Source: Gammaproteobacteria bacterium (GTDB lineage: Bacteria; Pseudomonadota; Gammaproteobacteria; DSM-19610). Taken from it: DNA of 52,573 nt. The notes under the pieces are model-generated. The model did no database searches. It was not told where the DNA came from and worked only from the letters and a program-made list of their open reading frames with translations. The translations under genes were made by a program, and so were the position numbers. The stretch covers positions 1-52,573 of the forward strand of contig WGBO01000001.1 in the NCBI GenBank assembly GCA_015494295.1, read 5' to 3'. Positions 21,902 to 31,604 of the stretch are shown here, in pieces (position 1 is the first letter of the stretch; each line of letters starts with the position of its first letter).

Positions 21902-24469
21902 TCAGGCGATCTGCTCCATGATGCCGCGAGCCTCGTCCTTCTGCTCGTCGTTGCCTTCCTCGATGACTTCGTCGAGGATGCTGCGCGCGCCGTCGGGGTC
22001 GCCCATGTCGATGTAGGCGCGGGCCAGGTCGAGCTTGGTGGATACCTCGTCGAGATCGGCCAGCTCGCCGTCGCCGCTCCCGGCTTCGGCTTCCTCCTCG
22101 CCAAGGTCGAGGCTGTCGAGATCGAAATCAAGGGTGTTTTCCTGCTCGATGGCGTCGGGTTCGACGCTGTCCATGTCGATATCCAGTTCCGGCGCCGTCG
22201 CCTCGGCGCTCTCACCCGCCTCGGGAGCGGCGTCGGCGTGGACGCTGTCGGCATCCTCTCCGGCGCTGTCCTTGTCCATGTCGAAGGACAGGTCGATATC
22301 GAAGTCGAGTCCTTCATCCTCGTCGGCAGCGGCCGGCTGGCTGTCTTCCGCGGATTCCGGCGCCGCGGCATCGGCGGCGTCCGTCCCATCGATGTCGAAA
22401 TCGACCTCCTTGTTCAGCGAGTCCATCGCCTCGGGCGCGGCCTCGTCCGCGGGGCTTGCCGCGCCGCCAGGCTGGTACATGGGGTTGTCGGGGCTGAGTT
22501 CGCGGCCCATTTCGGCCACCTTCTGCCACAACGGATCCTCGCTGTTCTCGAGACGCGCCAGGATCAGTTCGGCGTGTCCGTCGAAAGCGGCCTGGTTCCT
22601 GGATGCCAGGAATACTTCCAGCATCTTGAGGTTCAGGTCCTCGTTTTGCGGATCCTTCTCCAGGGCGTCGGCAATCAGATCCTCGGCCTGCTGGAAACGG
22701 CCGTAGGCCAGGTAGACATCGGCCTCGGCGAGCGGATCGGCTTCACCGTCGGTGCGCGTGGAACCCATGTCGCTCACTGCAAACTCGGACAGCAACGAAG
22801 ACTCGGGCGCCGTGCTCTCCTTGCCCGACGCTGCGGTGACGATCTCGCTGTCGGAACCGGCGGCCGCCTCGTCGCCCGACTGCAGGATGCTCTCCTGGAA
22901 TTCGGTTTCGACACTGCGCTTGCGGCGCAGACCGAAGAAGGCCAGCAGCGCCAGTACCGCGCCGCCCGCACCCAGCCACAGCGGATTGTTGAGCAGGCGT
23001 TCCACGAAACCCGGAGTGGTAGCCGTCTCCGGCACCAGTGGCGCCGTGACGACCGGGGTTTCATCCGGTGTTTCCACGGGCGTGCTGTCCACGGCGGGCG
23101 CGGTATCCACGGACGCCTGTCCGTCCGGCGTCTCATCGACGACCGCAGGCGCATCCGCTTCGGGCGCGATCGCCGTTTCGGGCGCAACGCCGTCCACGAC
23201 GGATTCGTCCACGGGCGCGGTTCCCGTGTCCACCACGTCGGCAGCGGTTTCCGCGCCAGCATCGGCAACGGCCTCGGCGGCCGCTTCGACAGATGCGTTG
23301 TCGACACTATCCGCCGGCGCCGCTTCCAGGCCAGCCTGGGCCTGCAACTGCGCCAGCGCGTCGTCCTTGAGCTGGATCAGCCGTTGCATGTTGCGAATCT
23401 GTTCCTCGAGCACCGCCAGGCGACCCGCCATCTCCTCGCTCTGGCGACGCTGCGCTTCCAGCGCCTCATTGGCCATGATCAGGTCGCGTTGCAGGGCTTC
23501 GAGTTCGGCGCCGTCACTCTCGGCGCTGCCGGTGGCGCTCGCCGCACCGCCACCCTCGGGGGCGACCAGTTGCAGGCTGGGTTCGGCCGCCGCGGTCACC
23601 GCCGGAGTGCCGGCGGGCGCGGAGACGGGTTTGCTCACGGCATTGTCGGCCGCGGCGCCGCCACTGCGCGCCGCGCGCCATTCGGCATACTGGGCGCGGG
23701 TGATGCGGCGCGCCTCGGCGCGGCTCACCGCGGTCAGTTCCTCGCGCGTGGGCACGCGCAGCACGTAGCCCGCCTTGAGGTTGTTGATGTTGTTCCCGAC
23801 AAAGGCCTCGGGGTTGGCGCGCAACAGGCCGAGCATGGTCTGCTCCACGCTCACGCCGGTATCGGGCCGGACCCGCTGGGCAATTTGCCACAGGGTGTCG
23901 TTGCGGCGCGTCGGACCGTACTCACCCGGTGCGGGCCGGGCGACGGTATGCGACATGCGCCCGGTATGGCGCACCCGCGGCTGGGCCGCCACCGGCGCGG
24001 ACTGCACGGGCGGCGACTGGACCGGCGCCACGCGCGCGGCCGGTGCCTGCACGGCCGGGGCAGCCGCGGGCATGGTGAGCGGCGGGTCGACCAGCACCGT
24101 ATATTCACGCAACAGGCGGCCCTTGCTCCAGGAAATCTCGAGCAGGAAATCGAGGAAAGGTTCGCGGATCACTTCGCGGCTGGTAATCAGCACCACCGGC
24201 TTGCCGCTGTCGTTGCGGGTGACGTTGAATTTCAGCCGGGAGAGGAACAGCGGGCGGTCGATTCCGGCCTTTTCGAAGACCTCCGGCGGCGCCACGTTGA
24301 CCTTGAGTTCCTGAAGCTCCGCGTCACTGGCGGAAAGCAGCTCCACCTCTGCACTAAGCGGTTGATTCAACGCCGATTTCAGCTCGATATCGCCGAGTCC
24401 GAGTGCAACCACCTTTCCCGTGGTCAATGCGCCCAGCATTGCCATTGCCAAGGCCGATTTCCTGAACAT
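21902..24469 (-). CDS. fimV: FimV/HubP-type polar hub protein
   Basis: FimV/HubP organises the cell pole and is needed for type IV pilus assembly and twitching. The 855-residue protein has a signal peptide (MFRKSALAMAMLGALTTGKVVA), a conserved periplasmic domain beginning LGLGDIELKSALNQPLSAEV, and a LysM domain (about 183-236, NDTLWQIAQRV to LKAGYVLRVPT). A coiled coil, a Pro/Val/Asp-rich linker and a TM segment (about 497-515) follow. Then comes a very acidic cytoplasmic part with TPR-like repeats and the C-terminal FimV motif (KLDLARAYIDMGDPDGARSI). It lies downstream of asd, as is typical. Confidence 0.95.
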   Translation of the reverse strand: MFRKSALAMAMLGALTTGKVVALGLGDIELKSALNQPLSAEVELLSASDAELQELKVNVAPPEVFEKAGIDRPLFLSRLKFNVTRNDSGKPVVLITSREVIREPFLDFLLEISWSKGRLLREYTVLVDPPLTMPAAAPAVQAPAARVAPVQSPPVQSAPVAAQPRVRHTGRMSHTVARPAPGEYGPTRRNDTLWQIAQRVRPDTGVSVEQTMLGLLRANPEAFVGNNINNLKAGYVLRVPTREELTAVSRAEARRITRAQYAEWRAARSGGAAADNAVSKPVSAPAGTPAVTAAAEPSLQLVAPEGGGAASATGSAESDGAELEALQRDLIMANEALEAQRRQSEEMAGRLAVLEEQIRNMQRLIQLKDDALAQLQAQAGLEAAPADSVDNASVEAAAEAVADAGAETAADVVDTGTAPVDESVVDGVAPETAIAPEADAPAVVDETPDGQASVDTAPAVDSTPVETPDETPVVTAPLVPETATTPGFVERLLNNPLWLGAGGAVLALLAFFGLRRKRSVETEFQESILQSGDEAAAGSDSEIVTAASGKESTAPESSLLSEFAVSDMGSTRTDGEADPLAEADVYLAYGRFQQAEDLIADALEKDPQNEDLNLKMLEVFLASRNQAAFDGHAELILARLENSEDPLWQKVAEMGRELSPDNPMYQPGGAASPADEAAPEAMDSLNKEVDFDIDGTDAADAAAPESAEDSQPAAADEDEGLDFDIDLSFDMDKDSAGEDADSVHADAAPEAGESAEATAPELDIDMDSVEPDAIEQENTLDFDLDSLDLGEEEAEAGSGDGELADLDEVSTKLDLARAYIDMGDPDGARSILDEVIEEGNDEQKDEARGIMEQIA

Positions 24470-24576
24470 AAAGGTCCCCTTTTATCCCTCGTTCGCATCC
24501 ACGCGCGAACCCGGCCGTTCTCCCGACCGGACCAAGTGCATCCACCGGCAGCCGAACCCCCTCCGAACAGGCCTGC

Positions 24577-25599
24577 TCAGAGGTGGTTTTTTACCAGCAA
24601 TTCAGCAATCTGAACACTGTTAAGGGCTGCCCCTTTGCGCACATTATCGGCGACCACCCATAAATCTAAACCTCTTGGGTGCGAGATATCTTCACGAATG
24701 CGGCCCACATACACCGGATCGTGGTTGGCGCCCTCGGTGACGGCGGTGGGATAGCCCCCGTCGGCGTGCTCGTCCATGATTTCGATTCCCGGCGAACGCG
24801 CCAGCAGCTCGCGGCACTGCTCGGCGGTCATTTTCTCGCGGGTCTCGATATGCACGGCCTCGGAATGCCCGTAGAACACCGGCACGCGCACCGCGGTGGG
24901 ATTCACCTGGATGCTGTCGTCGCCCATGATCTTGCGGGTCTCCCAGACCATTTTCATTTCTTCCTTGGTATAGCCGTTGTCCTGGAACACGTCAATGTGC
25001 GGCAGCACGTTGAAGGCGATCTGCCTGGGGTAGACACTCGCCTTGACTTCCTTTGCATTCAACAGGTTGGCCGTCTGGCTGGCCAGCTCCTCGATGGCCT
25101 CCTTGCCGGTCCCGGACACCGCCTGGTAGGTGCAGACGTTGATGCGCTCGATGCCCACGGCGTCGTGGATGGGCTTGAGCGCCACCAGCATCTGAATGGT
25201 GGAACAGTTGGGGTTCGCGATGATGCCGTGCGCCTTGTAGTCGGCGATCTTGTCCGGGTTCACTTCCGGCACCACCAGCGGGATCTCGTCGTCATAGCGG
25301 AACTGCGAGGTGTTGTCGATCACCACACAGCCGGCCGCAGCCGCCTTCGGCGCGTACACCTTCGATATGGATGCACCGGCGGAAAACAGGCCGATCTGCG
25401 CCCTGGAAAAATCGAATTCCGCCAGGTTCTGCACGGTGAGCATGCTGTCGCCGAATTTGACCTTCTTGCCGGCGGAACGCTCGCTGGCGAGCGCATACAC
25501 CTCGCCAACCGGGAACTTGCGCTCGGCGAGAATATCCAGCATCACTTCCCCGACCGCGCCGGTCGCGCCGACCACGGCCACATCGAATGTACGACTCAT
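24577..25599 (-). CDS. asd: Aspartate-semialdehyde dehydrogenase
   Basis: Asd reduces aspartyl phosphate to aspartate semialdehyde, the branch point to lysine, methionine and threonine. The 340-residue protein has the NADP-binding VVGATGAVGEVMLDIL and the catalytic cysteine in ANPNCSTIQM. TYQAVSGTGKEAIEEL and GHSEAVHIET lie further along. The start at 25599 has an AGGAG ribosome site. It lies 28 bases after leuB. Confidence 0.97.
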   Translation of the reverse strand: MSRTFDVAVVGATGAVGEVMLDILAERKFPVGEVYALASERSAGKKVKFGDSMLTVQNLAEFDFSRAQIGLFSAGASISKVYAPKAAAAGCVVIDNTSQFRYDDEIPLVVPEVNPDKIADYKAHGIIANPNCSTIQMLVALKPIHDAVGIERINVCTYQAVSGTGKEAIEELASQTANLLNAKEVKASVYPRQIAFNVLPHIDVFQDNGYTKEEMKMVWETRKIMGDDSIQVNPTAVRVPVFYGHSEAVHIETREKMTAEQCRELLARSPGIEIMDEHADGGYPTAVTEGANHDPVYVGRIREDISHPRGLDLWVVADNVRKGAALNSVQIAELLVKNHL

Positions 25600-25627
25600 A
25601 ACTGACTCCTGATTCCTGACAACTGTA

Positions 25628-26698
25628 CTAGTCGAGCGCCGCCACCACGGCGTCGCCCATTTGTGCGGTACCCACGCTGGCCTGACCCTCTGCGGCAATG
25701 TCCGGCGTGCGCAGCCCCTGGTCCAGCACCTTGCCCACCGCCGACTCGATGCGGTCGGCGACCTCGCCCTGCCCGAAGCTGTAGCGCAGCATCATCGCCA
25801 CCGACAGGATGGTGGCCAGCGGGTTGGCCACGCCCTGTCCGGCGATATCCGGCGCCGAACCGTGAATGGGCTCGTACATGCCCTTGCCGTCCGCGTCCAG
25901 CGAGGCCGACGGCAGCATGCCGATGGAACCGGTAAGCATGGCGGCGGCGTCCGAGAGAATGTCGCCAAACATGTTGGTGGTCACCATGACGTCGAATTGC
26001 TTGGGCGCGCGCACCAGCTGCATGGCGGCGTTGTCCACGTACATGTGGCTCAGTTCCACGTCCGGGTAGTCCTTCGCCACCCGCTCCATCACCTGACGCC
26101 ACAGCTCGGTCACTTCCAGCACGTTGGCCTTGTCCACCGAGCACAGGCGCTTGCCACGCTTGCGCGCGATTTCGAAGGCGGAACGGCCGATGCGCTCGAT
26201 CTCGGATTCGCGGTAGACCAGCGTGTTGAAACCTTCCTTCTCGCCGTTGTCGAGGGTACGCACCCCGCGCGGCTGGCCAAAATAGATGCCGCCTGTCAGT
26301 TCGCGCACGATCATGAGATCCAGGCCGGACACCACCTCGGGTTTGAGCGTGGAAGCCTCGGCGAGCTGCGGGTAGAGAATGGCCGGCCGCAGGTTGGAAA
26401 ACAGCTTCAGCTCGGCGCGCAAGCCCAGCAGGCCCTGCTCGGGCCGCAGCGGCCGCTCCAGCGCCTCGTACTGCGGGCCGCCGACCGCGCCCAACAGGAT
26501 GGCGTCTGCGGCACGCGCCTGCGCCAGGGTGTCTTCCGGCAGCGGGTGGCCCTTGGCGTCGTAGGCGGCGCCGCCCACCAGGCCCTGCTCCAGTTCCACT
26601 TCAAGACCGTCGGCGCGCAGCCGGTCGAGTACCTTGACCGCCTCGGCGACGATCTCCGGGCCGATGCCGTCACCGGGAAGAATGAGTATTTTTTTCAT
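25628..26698 (-). CDS. leuB: 3-isopropylmalate dehydrogenase
   Basis: LeuB oxidises 3-isopropylmalate in leucine synthesis. The 356-residue protein has [14 protein letters not shown] at the N-terminus, [19 protein letters not shown], the metal and substrate residues in [10 protein letters not shown] and [13 protein letters not shown], and [16 protein letters not shown]. An AGGA ribosome site lies upstream. It is separated from leuD by a stem-loop with a T-run, so leuB-asd may be partly uncoupled from leuCD. Confidence 0.98.
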   Translation of the reverse strand: MKKILILPGDGIGPEIVAEAVKVLDRLRADGLEVELEQGLVGGAAYDAKGHPLPEDTLAQARAADAILLGAVGGPQYEALERPLRPEQGLLGLRAELKLFSNLRPAILYPQLAEASTLKPEVVSGLDLMIVRELTGGIYFGQPRGVRTLDNGEKEGFNTLVYRESEIERIGRSAFEIARKRGKRLCSVDKANVLEVTELWRQVMERVAKDYPDVELSHMYVDNAAMQLVRAPKQFDVMVTTNMFGDILSDAAAMLTGSIGMLPSASLDADGKGMYEPIHGSAPDIAGQGVANPLATILSVAMMLRYSFGQGEVADRIESAVGKVLDQGLRTPDIAAEGQASVGTAQMGDAVVAALD

Positions 26699-26724
26699 AT
26701 CGTTTCAATCCTGAGTCAAAAAAC

Positions 26725-26775
26725 AACCGCCGGGACGCAAAGGCCGCGACTGGCGTCCTCTGCGTCCCGGCGGTT
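26725..26775 (-). repeat. Large stem-loop with T-run between leuD and leuB
   Basis: Perfect 15-bp arms (26725-26739 and 26761-26775) flank a 21-base loop that itself contains GGACGCC and GGCC pieces. Read on the minus strand, the stem is followed by TTGTTTTTTG, so it can act as an intrinsic terminator or attenuator inside the leuCDB-asd operon. Its GGGACGCAGAGGACGC-like text resembles dispersed intergenic repeats I know from environmental Gammaproteobacteria, so it may be a REP-like element that became a terminator. Confidence 0.7.
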
Positions 26776-26780
26776 CACGA

Positions 26781-27428
26781 TCAAACATCCTCCGAAAACA
26801 GCCACGGCGCTTCCTGCCGGCGGCGCTGTTCGTAGGCGCGGATATCATCGGCGTGCTGCAGGGTCAGGCCGATGTCGTCGAGGCCGTTGAGCAGGCAGTA
26901 CTTACGGAATTCGTCCACCTCGAAACCGATCGTCTCGCCGTCCGGGGTGGTGATGGTCTGCGCTTCCAGGTCCACGGTCAAGCGGTAGCCCTCGCGAGCT
27001 TCCACCGCTGCAAACAACCGGTCCAGCACGTCGGCGTCCAGCACGATGGGCAGCACGCCGTTCTTGAAACAGTTGTTGAAAAAGATATCCGCGAAGCTGG
27101 GCGCGATCACCACCCGGAAACCCGCGTCTTCCAGCGCCCATACCGCGTGCTCGCGCGAGGAGCCGCAACCGAAGTTCTCGCGCCCGAGCAGGATGCTGGC
27201 GCCCTGGTAACGCGGCTGGTTCATGACGAAGTCCGGATTCGGACGCCGCTGGCTGTGATCCTGGCCCGGCTCGCCGGGATCCAGGTAGCGCCAGTCGTCG
27301 AACAGGTTGGGACCGAAGCCGCTGCGCTTGACCGATTTCAGGTACTGCTTGGGGATGATGGCGTCGGTATCGACGTTGGGTCGATCGAGCGGCATCACCA
27401 GTCCGTCGAGAGTCGTGAATTTTTCCAT
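26781..27428 (-). CDS. leuD: 3-isopropylmalate dehydratase small subunit
   Basis: LeuD pairs with LeuC to isomerise isopropylmalate. The 215-residue protein has [20 protein letters not shown] at the N-terminus, [20 protein letters not shown], and [13 protein letters not shown]. It follows leuC after 24 bases. Confidence 0.98.
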   Translation of the reverse strand: MEKFTTLDGLVMPLDRPNVDTDAIIPKQYLKSVKRSGFGPNLFDDWRYLDPGEPGQDHSQRRPNPDFVMNQPRYQGASILLGRENFGCGSSREHAVWALEDAGFRVVIAPSFADIFFNNCFKNGVLPIVLDADVLDRLFAAVEAREGYRLTVDLEAQTITTPDGETIGFEVDEFRKYCLLNGLDDIGLTLQHADDIRAYEQRRRQEAPWLFSEDV

Positions 27429-27452
27429 GTCGCTATTCGCCTGTCGTGTGAT

Positions 27453-28868
27453 TCAGAGCAGTTCCCGGGCATCGACAAAATGCCCGCTGACCGCCGCGGC
27501 CGCCGCCATCGCCGGGCTCACCAGGTGGGTGCGTCCACCGGCGCCCTGGCGTCCCTCGAAATTGCGGTTGGAGGTCGAGGCACAACGCTCGCCCGGTTCC
27601 AGCCGGTCGGCGTTCATGGCCAGGCACATGGAACAGCCCGGCTCGCGCCACTCGAAGCCGGCCTCGATGAACACCCGGTCCAGGCCTTCGGCCTCGGCCT
27701 GCTGTTTGACCAGGCCGGAGCCCGGCACCACCATTGCCTGGCGCACGTTGTCCGCCACCTTGCGGCCTTTCGCCACAGCGGCGGCGGCGCGCAGGTCCTC
27801 GATCCGCGAGTTGGTGCAGGAACCGATGAACACCCGGTCGATACGGATGTCGGTAATTGGCGTGCCCGCTTCCAGGCCCATGTAGTCCAGCGCCTTGCGC
27901 ATGCCGCTGCGCTTCACCTCGTCACTCTCGGTGGCCGGATCCGGCACCACACCGTCCACCGGCACCACCATTTCCGGCGAGGTGCCCCAGGTCACCTGCG
28001 GCCGGATGTCTTCCGCGCGCAGGGGCACCACCCGGTCGAACTGCGCATCCGGGTCGCTGTGCAACTGGCGCCAGCTTTCGATGGCGCGCTCCAGCATCTC
28101 GCCCCGCGGCGCAAACGGCCGGCCACGCACATAGTCGATGGTCTTGTCGTCCACCGCCACCATGCCGCAACGCGCGCCCGCCTCGATGGCCATGTTGCAC
28201 AGGGTCATGCGTCCCTCGATCGACAGCGACTCGATGGCGCTGCCGGCGAACTCGATGGCATAACCGGTGCCGCCCGCGGTGCCGATCTCGCCGATGATGG
28301 CGAGCACCACGTCCTTGGCGGTCACACCCGGACCAGGTTCGCCTTCCACGCGCACCTGCATGTTCTTCGACTTCTTCTGGATCAGGCACTGGGTGGCGAG
28401 CACGTGCTCGACTTCCGAGGTGCCGATGCCGAAGGCCATGGCGCCGAACGCACCGTGGGTGGAGGTGTGCGAATCGCCGCACACCACTGTCATGCCCGGC
28501 AGGGTCGCGCCCTGCTCGGGGCCGATGACGTGCACGATGCCCTGGCGTGGATCGTCCATGTGAAACTCGGTAATACCGAAGTCCCGGCAATTGCTGTCCA
28601 GCGTCTCCACCTGGATGCGCGCCACCGGATCGCTGATGCCGGCCACGCCGTCGCCACGGTCGATCGTGGGTACGTTGTGGTCGGGCACCGCCAGCACCGC
28701 GTCCGTGCGCCACGGCTTGCGTCCCGCCAGCCGCAGGCCCTCGAACGCCTGCGGCGAGGTCACTTCATGAACCAAGTGCCGGTCGATATAGATCAGCGCC
28801 GTGCCGTTGTCATCTTCGCGCACCAGGTGCGCGTCCCATAACTTGTCGTAGAGTGTCTTGCCGCCCAT
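27453..28868 (-). CDS. leuC: 3-isopropylmalate dehydratase large subunit
   Basis: LeuC carries the [4Fe-4S] cluster of isopropylmalate isomerase. The 471-residue protein has [37 protein letters not shown] with one cluster Cys, [16 protein letters not shown], and SMCLAMNAD with the others. The start at 28868 has an excellent AGGAGG ribosome site. It is divergent from a LysR gene, as in Pseudomonas. Confidence 0.98.
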   Translation of the reverse strand: MGGKTLYDKLWDAHLVREDDNGTALIYIDRHLVHEVTSPQAFEGLRLAGRKPWRTDAVLAVPDHNVPTIDRGDGVAGISDPVARIQVETLDSNCRDFGITEFHMDDPRQGIVHVIGPEQGATLPGMTVVCGDSHTSTHGAFGAMAFGIGTSEVEHVLATQCLIQKKSKNMQVRVEGEPGPGVTAKDVVLAIIGEIGTAGGTGYAIEFAGSAIESLSIEGRMTLCNMAIEAGARCGMVAVDDKTIDYVRGRPFAPRGEMLERAIESWRQLHSDPDAQFDRVVPLRAEDIRPQVTWGTSPEMVVPVDGVVPDPATESDEVKRSGMRKALDYMGLEAGTPITDIRIDRVFIGSCTNSRIEDLRAAAAVAKGRKVADNVRQAMVVPGSGLVKQQAEAEGLDRVFIEAGFEWREPGCSMCLAMNADRLEPGERCASTSNRNFEGRQGAGGRTHLVSPAMAAAAAVSGHFVDARELL

Positions 28869-28919
28869 GGTTTCCTCCTGACTGTGGCGCAATGCTACGG
28901 CGCGGCAATAAATAACTCC

Positions 28920-28945
28920 AATTCATATTTTTCATATTTTGAATT
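28920..28945. promoter_or_regulatory. AT-rich inverted repeat between leuC and the LysR gene
   Basis: AATTCA (28920-28925) and TGAATT (28940-28945) form an inverted repeat across 14 bases of nearly pure A/T in an otherwise GC-rich genome. This is the natural place for the LysR-type regulator to bind and control leuC and itself. Confidence 0.45.
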
Positions 28946-28957
28946 AATATATGGAAT

Positions 28958-29839
28958 ATGGACATTGCCTCGATCCGCGCTTTCCTGGCGGTCGCCGACG
29001 CCGGTTCCTTCTCCGCCGCGGCCGAACGCCTGTTTCTCACCCAGCCGGCCGTCAGCAAGCGCGTGGCGGCGCTGGAGACGGAACTGGAGGCGCGCCTGTT
29101 CGACCGCATCGGCCGCACCGTGTCGCTCACCGAAGCCGGCCGCGCGCTGCTGCCGCGCGCGCGCGCCATCCTGGTGGACATCGAGGACAGCGTGCGCGCC
29201 ATCACCAACCTCAGCGGCGAGGTACGGGGCACGTTGCGCTTCGCCACCAGCCATCACATCGGCCTGCACCGCCTGCCGCCGGCGCTGAAGGCTTTCACCC
29301 GGCGCCACCCCGAAGTACGGCTGGATATCCGCTTCATGGATTCGGAAGCAGCCTGCCTGGCGGTGGAACACGGTGAGCTGGAACTGGCTATCGTCACCCT
29401 GCCACCACAACCCTCGCCCAGCCTGGCCCTCGACCCGGTGTGGGAAGACCCCCTGGGAATCGTGGTGTCGGAAGACCACCCGCTTGCCGGCCGGCGCCGC
29501 ACCAGCCTGACCGCCCTGCTCCGGCACCCGGCCATCCTGCCCGCCACCGGCACCTACACGCGCCAGATCGTCGAGCAGGCCTTCCGCCAGGCCGGCGCGC
29601 CGCTGGACGTGGCGCTGTCGACCAACTACCTGGAAACCATACGCATGCTGGTGGTGGTCGGTATAGGCTGGAGCCTGCTGCCACTGACCATGCTCGACGG
29701 CCAGTTGCGCCACCTGGAAGTGCGCGAACTGCGGCTGGCGCGCACCCTGGGCGTAGTCACACACCGGGAACGCACCCTGTCCAACGCGGCGCGCGCGCTG
29801 TGCGCGCTGCTGCACAAGGCAGACGCGGAAAACCGCTGA
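28958..29839 (+). CDS. LysR-type regulator, probably of the leu operon
   Basis: The 293-residue protein has an N-terminal winged helix-turn-helix (MDIASIRAFLAVADAGSFSA, then LFLTQPAVSKRVAALE) and a substrate-binding domain from about residue 90. It is divergent from leuC, so I infer that it senses a leucine-pathway metabolite. The start gives the standard LysR N-terminus, but the only GGAA nearby is too close to the ATG to be a good ribosome site. The message may have a very short leader. Confidence 0.9.
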   Translation: MDIASIRAFLAVADAGSFSAAAERLFLTQPAVSKRVAALETELEARLFDRIGRTVSLTEAGRALLPRARAILVDIEDSVRAITNLSGEVRGTLRFATSHHIGLHRLPPALKAFTRRHPEVRLDIRFMDSEAACLAVEHGELELAIVTLPPQPSPSLALDPVWEDPLGIVVSEDHPLAGRRRTSLTALLRHPAILPATGTYTRQIVEQAFRQAGAPLDVALSTNYLETIRMLVVVGIGWSLLPLTMLDGQLRHLEVRELRLARTLGVVTHRERTLSNAARALCALLHKADAENR

Positions 29840-29922
29840 CAAGGCGGGGGATTGGCCTCACTGGCCGCAAAACACGGGGCCGTGATAGACTGTGTGGACG
29901 CTCACGAACCACAGGTAGCACC

Positions 29923-30300
29923 ATGTCCGACGTACAGTTCAACACCAAATTGACCGACGAGATCAAGGTTTCGCAGGAAGCCATCGAACAGCTCATCGCG
30001 CTGACCGAGAAGGAAGACGCGGTCACCGGCGTGCGCATCTTTGTGTCCGGCGGCGGCTGCGGCGGCATGTCCTACGGCATGACCTTCGTCGAACAGCCCG
30101 GCCCCTACGACTGCGTGCTGGAAAACGACGGCATGAACATCTACGTAGACGCCGTGGCCCTGAGCTTCCTCGAAGGCGTGGAAATCGACTTCAAGACCCA
30201 GGGGCCGAACAAGAGTTTCGTGTTCAAGAACGTGTTCGCCAACACCGGTGGCACCGGCACCTGCGGCGCCTGCGGCGCGGCGGGCGGCGGCTGCGGCTGA
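29923..30300 (+). CDS. IscA/HesB-type Fe-S carrier with altered cysteine tail
   Basis: A-type carriers deliver Fe-S clusters to apoproteins, using one central Cys and a C-terminal CGCG pair. The 125-residue protein keeps the central motif SGGGCGGMSYGMTF (Cys46). The C-terminus reads GTCGACGAAGGGCG, with cysteines 114, 117 and 124: CX2C plus a further Cys, instead of the usual CXC and SF ending. Cluster binding is plausible but may differ from IscA or ErpA. The start at 29923 begins MSDVQFNTKL. No isc or suf genes are nearby. The downstream ATP-grasp gene overlaps its tail. Confidence 0.85.
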   Translation: MSDVQFNTKLTDEIKVSQEAIEQLIALTEKEDAVTGVRIFVSGGGCGGMSYGMTFVEQPGPYDCVLENDGMNIYVDAVALSFLEGVEIDFKTQGPNKSFVFKNVFANTGGTGTCGACGAAGGGCG

Positions 30301-31570
30301 TCGCACGACGCTGGCCTACCCACCCCGCCTGCTGCTGGTCGCCCATCCCGGCAGCTATCGCATCGCGCCCTACCTGTTCGCCGCCCGGCGAATGGGGGTC
30401 GATACGCTGATCGCCTCGCGCGGCGAACACTCCCTGATCAGCGAAGTGCAGCACGGACTGCACACCGACCCGGACGACCACGACAAGGCCCTGCGCGACA
30501 TTGTCGCCCATGCGCGCAAAACACCCTTTGCCGGCATACTCGGCAGCGACGACAGCACCGTGGAGCTGGCCGCGCTGGCCGCGCGGGAACTGGGGCTGCC
30601 GCACAACCCGCCGGAAGCCGCGCGCCTGTCACGGCGCAAGGACCTCGCCCGCGCGCGCCTGGCGCTGGCCGACTGTCCGGTGCCGCAACACTGTCTCGTC
30701 GACCTGGACAAACCGCTACAACGGCAGGCGCGCGCCCTGCCCTGGCCCTGCGTGCTCAAGCCGCTCAACCTGTCGGCCAGCCGCGGCGTGATACGCGTCG
30801 ACGACAATCGGCAGTTTCTCGCCGCCTGCGAACGACTGCGCCCCATCCTCGCCGAACAGGACGACCCGTTCCTGCGCTCGAACATCCTGGTGGAACGTTA
30901 TATCGACGGCATCGAGGTGGCCTACGAGGGCTTCCTCCACCGCGGCCGCCTCACCACCCTGACGATCTTCGACAAGCCCGACCCCATGACCGGCCCGTTT
31001 TTCGAGGAAACCATCTACGTCACCCCGTCGCAACTGGACAGGGAGGTACAGGCGCGTATCGAGGAAAACGTCGCGCGCGCCTGCGCGGCCTACGGACTGA
31101 GCACCGGGCCGGTGCACGCCGAACTGCGCGTCGACGAGCGGGATGCATGGATACTGGAAGTGGCGTCACGCACCATTGGCGGCGACTGTTCGCGGGTGCT
31201 GGACCAGGGCAGCGATTTCAACCTGGAGGAACTGGTGATTTCGCTCGCCATTGGCGAACCGCTGGCGAAACGCCCCTCGCAAAAGCCGCGCGGGGTGATG
31301 ATGCTGCCCATCCGCGAGGGCGGCGTGCTGCGTCGGGTGGAAGGCATCGAGGCCGCGCGCAAGGTGCCGCACATCGAACGCGTGGACATCATCGTGCGCG
31401 ACGGCCAGCAACTGGTGCCGCTGCCGGAAGGCAACCAGTACCCGGGGTACCTGTTCGCCAGCGCCGAAACGGTCGACCAGGTCACGGAGGCGCTGCGCGC
31501 CGCCTGCGACAAACTCAGGTTCGTGATGGCGCCAATGTTGAAAATCGAGGGGATGCCACAGGGACACTGA
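30248..31570 (+). CDS. ATP-grasp ligase of unknown substrate
   Basis: ATP-grasp enzymes join a carboxylate to an amine or thiol through an acyl phosphate. After an N-terminal Rossmann-like part (PPRLLLVAHPGSYRIAPYLF), the grasp fold shows VLKPLNLSASRGVIRV (ATP lysine and loop), NILVERYIDGIEVAYEG, and the metal site WILEVASRTIGGD. It resembles carnosine synthase-like or dipeptide ligase-like members. The first start in frame is GTG 30248, which overlaps the IscA-like gene by 53 bases and would add an Ala/Arg stretch (about residues 2-18). A CTG at 30311 could be the real start. No good ribosome site is visible for either, so coupled translation is likely. Confidence 0.8.
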   Translation: MAPAPAAPAARRAAAAADRTTLAYPPRLLLVAHPGSYRIAPYLFAARRMGVDTLIASRGEHSLISEVQHGLHTDPDDHDKALRDIVAHARKTPFAGILGSDDSTVELAALAARELGLPHNPPEAARLSRRKDLARARLALADCPVPQHCLVDLDKPLQRQARALPWPCVLKPLNLSASRGVIRVDDNRQFLAACERLRPILAEQDDPFLRSNILVERYIDGIEVAYEGFLHRGRLTTLTIFDKPDPMTGPFFEETIYVTPSQLDREVQARIEENVARACAAYGLSTGPVHAELRVDERDAWILEVASRTIGGDCSRVLDQGSDFNLEELVISLAIGEPLAKRPSQKPRGVMMLPIREGGVLRRVEGIEAARKVPHIERVDIIVRDGQQLVPLPEGNQYPGYLFASAETVDQVTEALRAACDKLRFVMAPMLKIEGMPQGH

Positions 31571-31604
31571 AACCACCATGGCCGAACCACGGTGGCCGCG
31601 CAGC

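Noticed and set aside
21854..24613. A 919-residue open frame on the plus strand across fimV
   Set aside because: It lies antisense to a gene with clear signal peptide, LysM and FimV motifs. Its protein is His/Arg/Gly-rich without any domain, as expected for a shadow of a GC-rich gene.
31571..31604. Possible terminator between the ATP-grasp gene and yggX
   Set aside because: CCACC and GGTGG could pair weakly, but there is no stable GC stem with a T-run on either strand.
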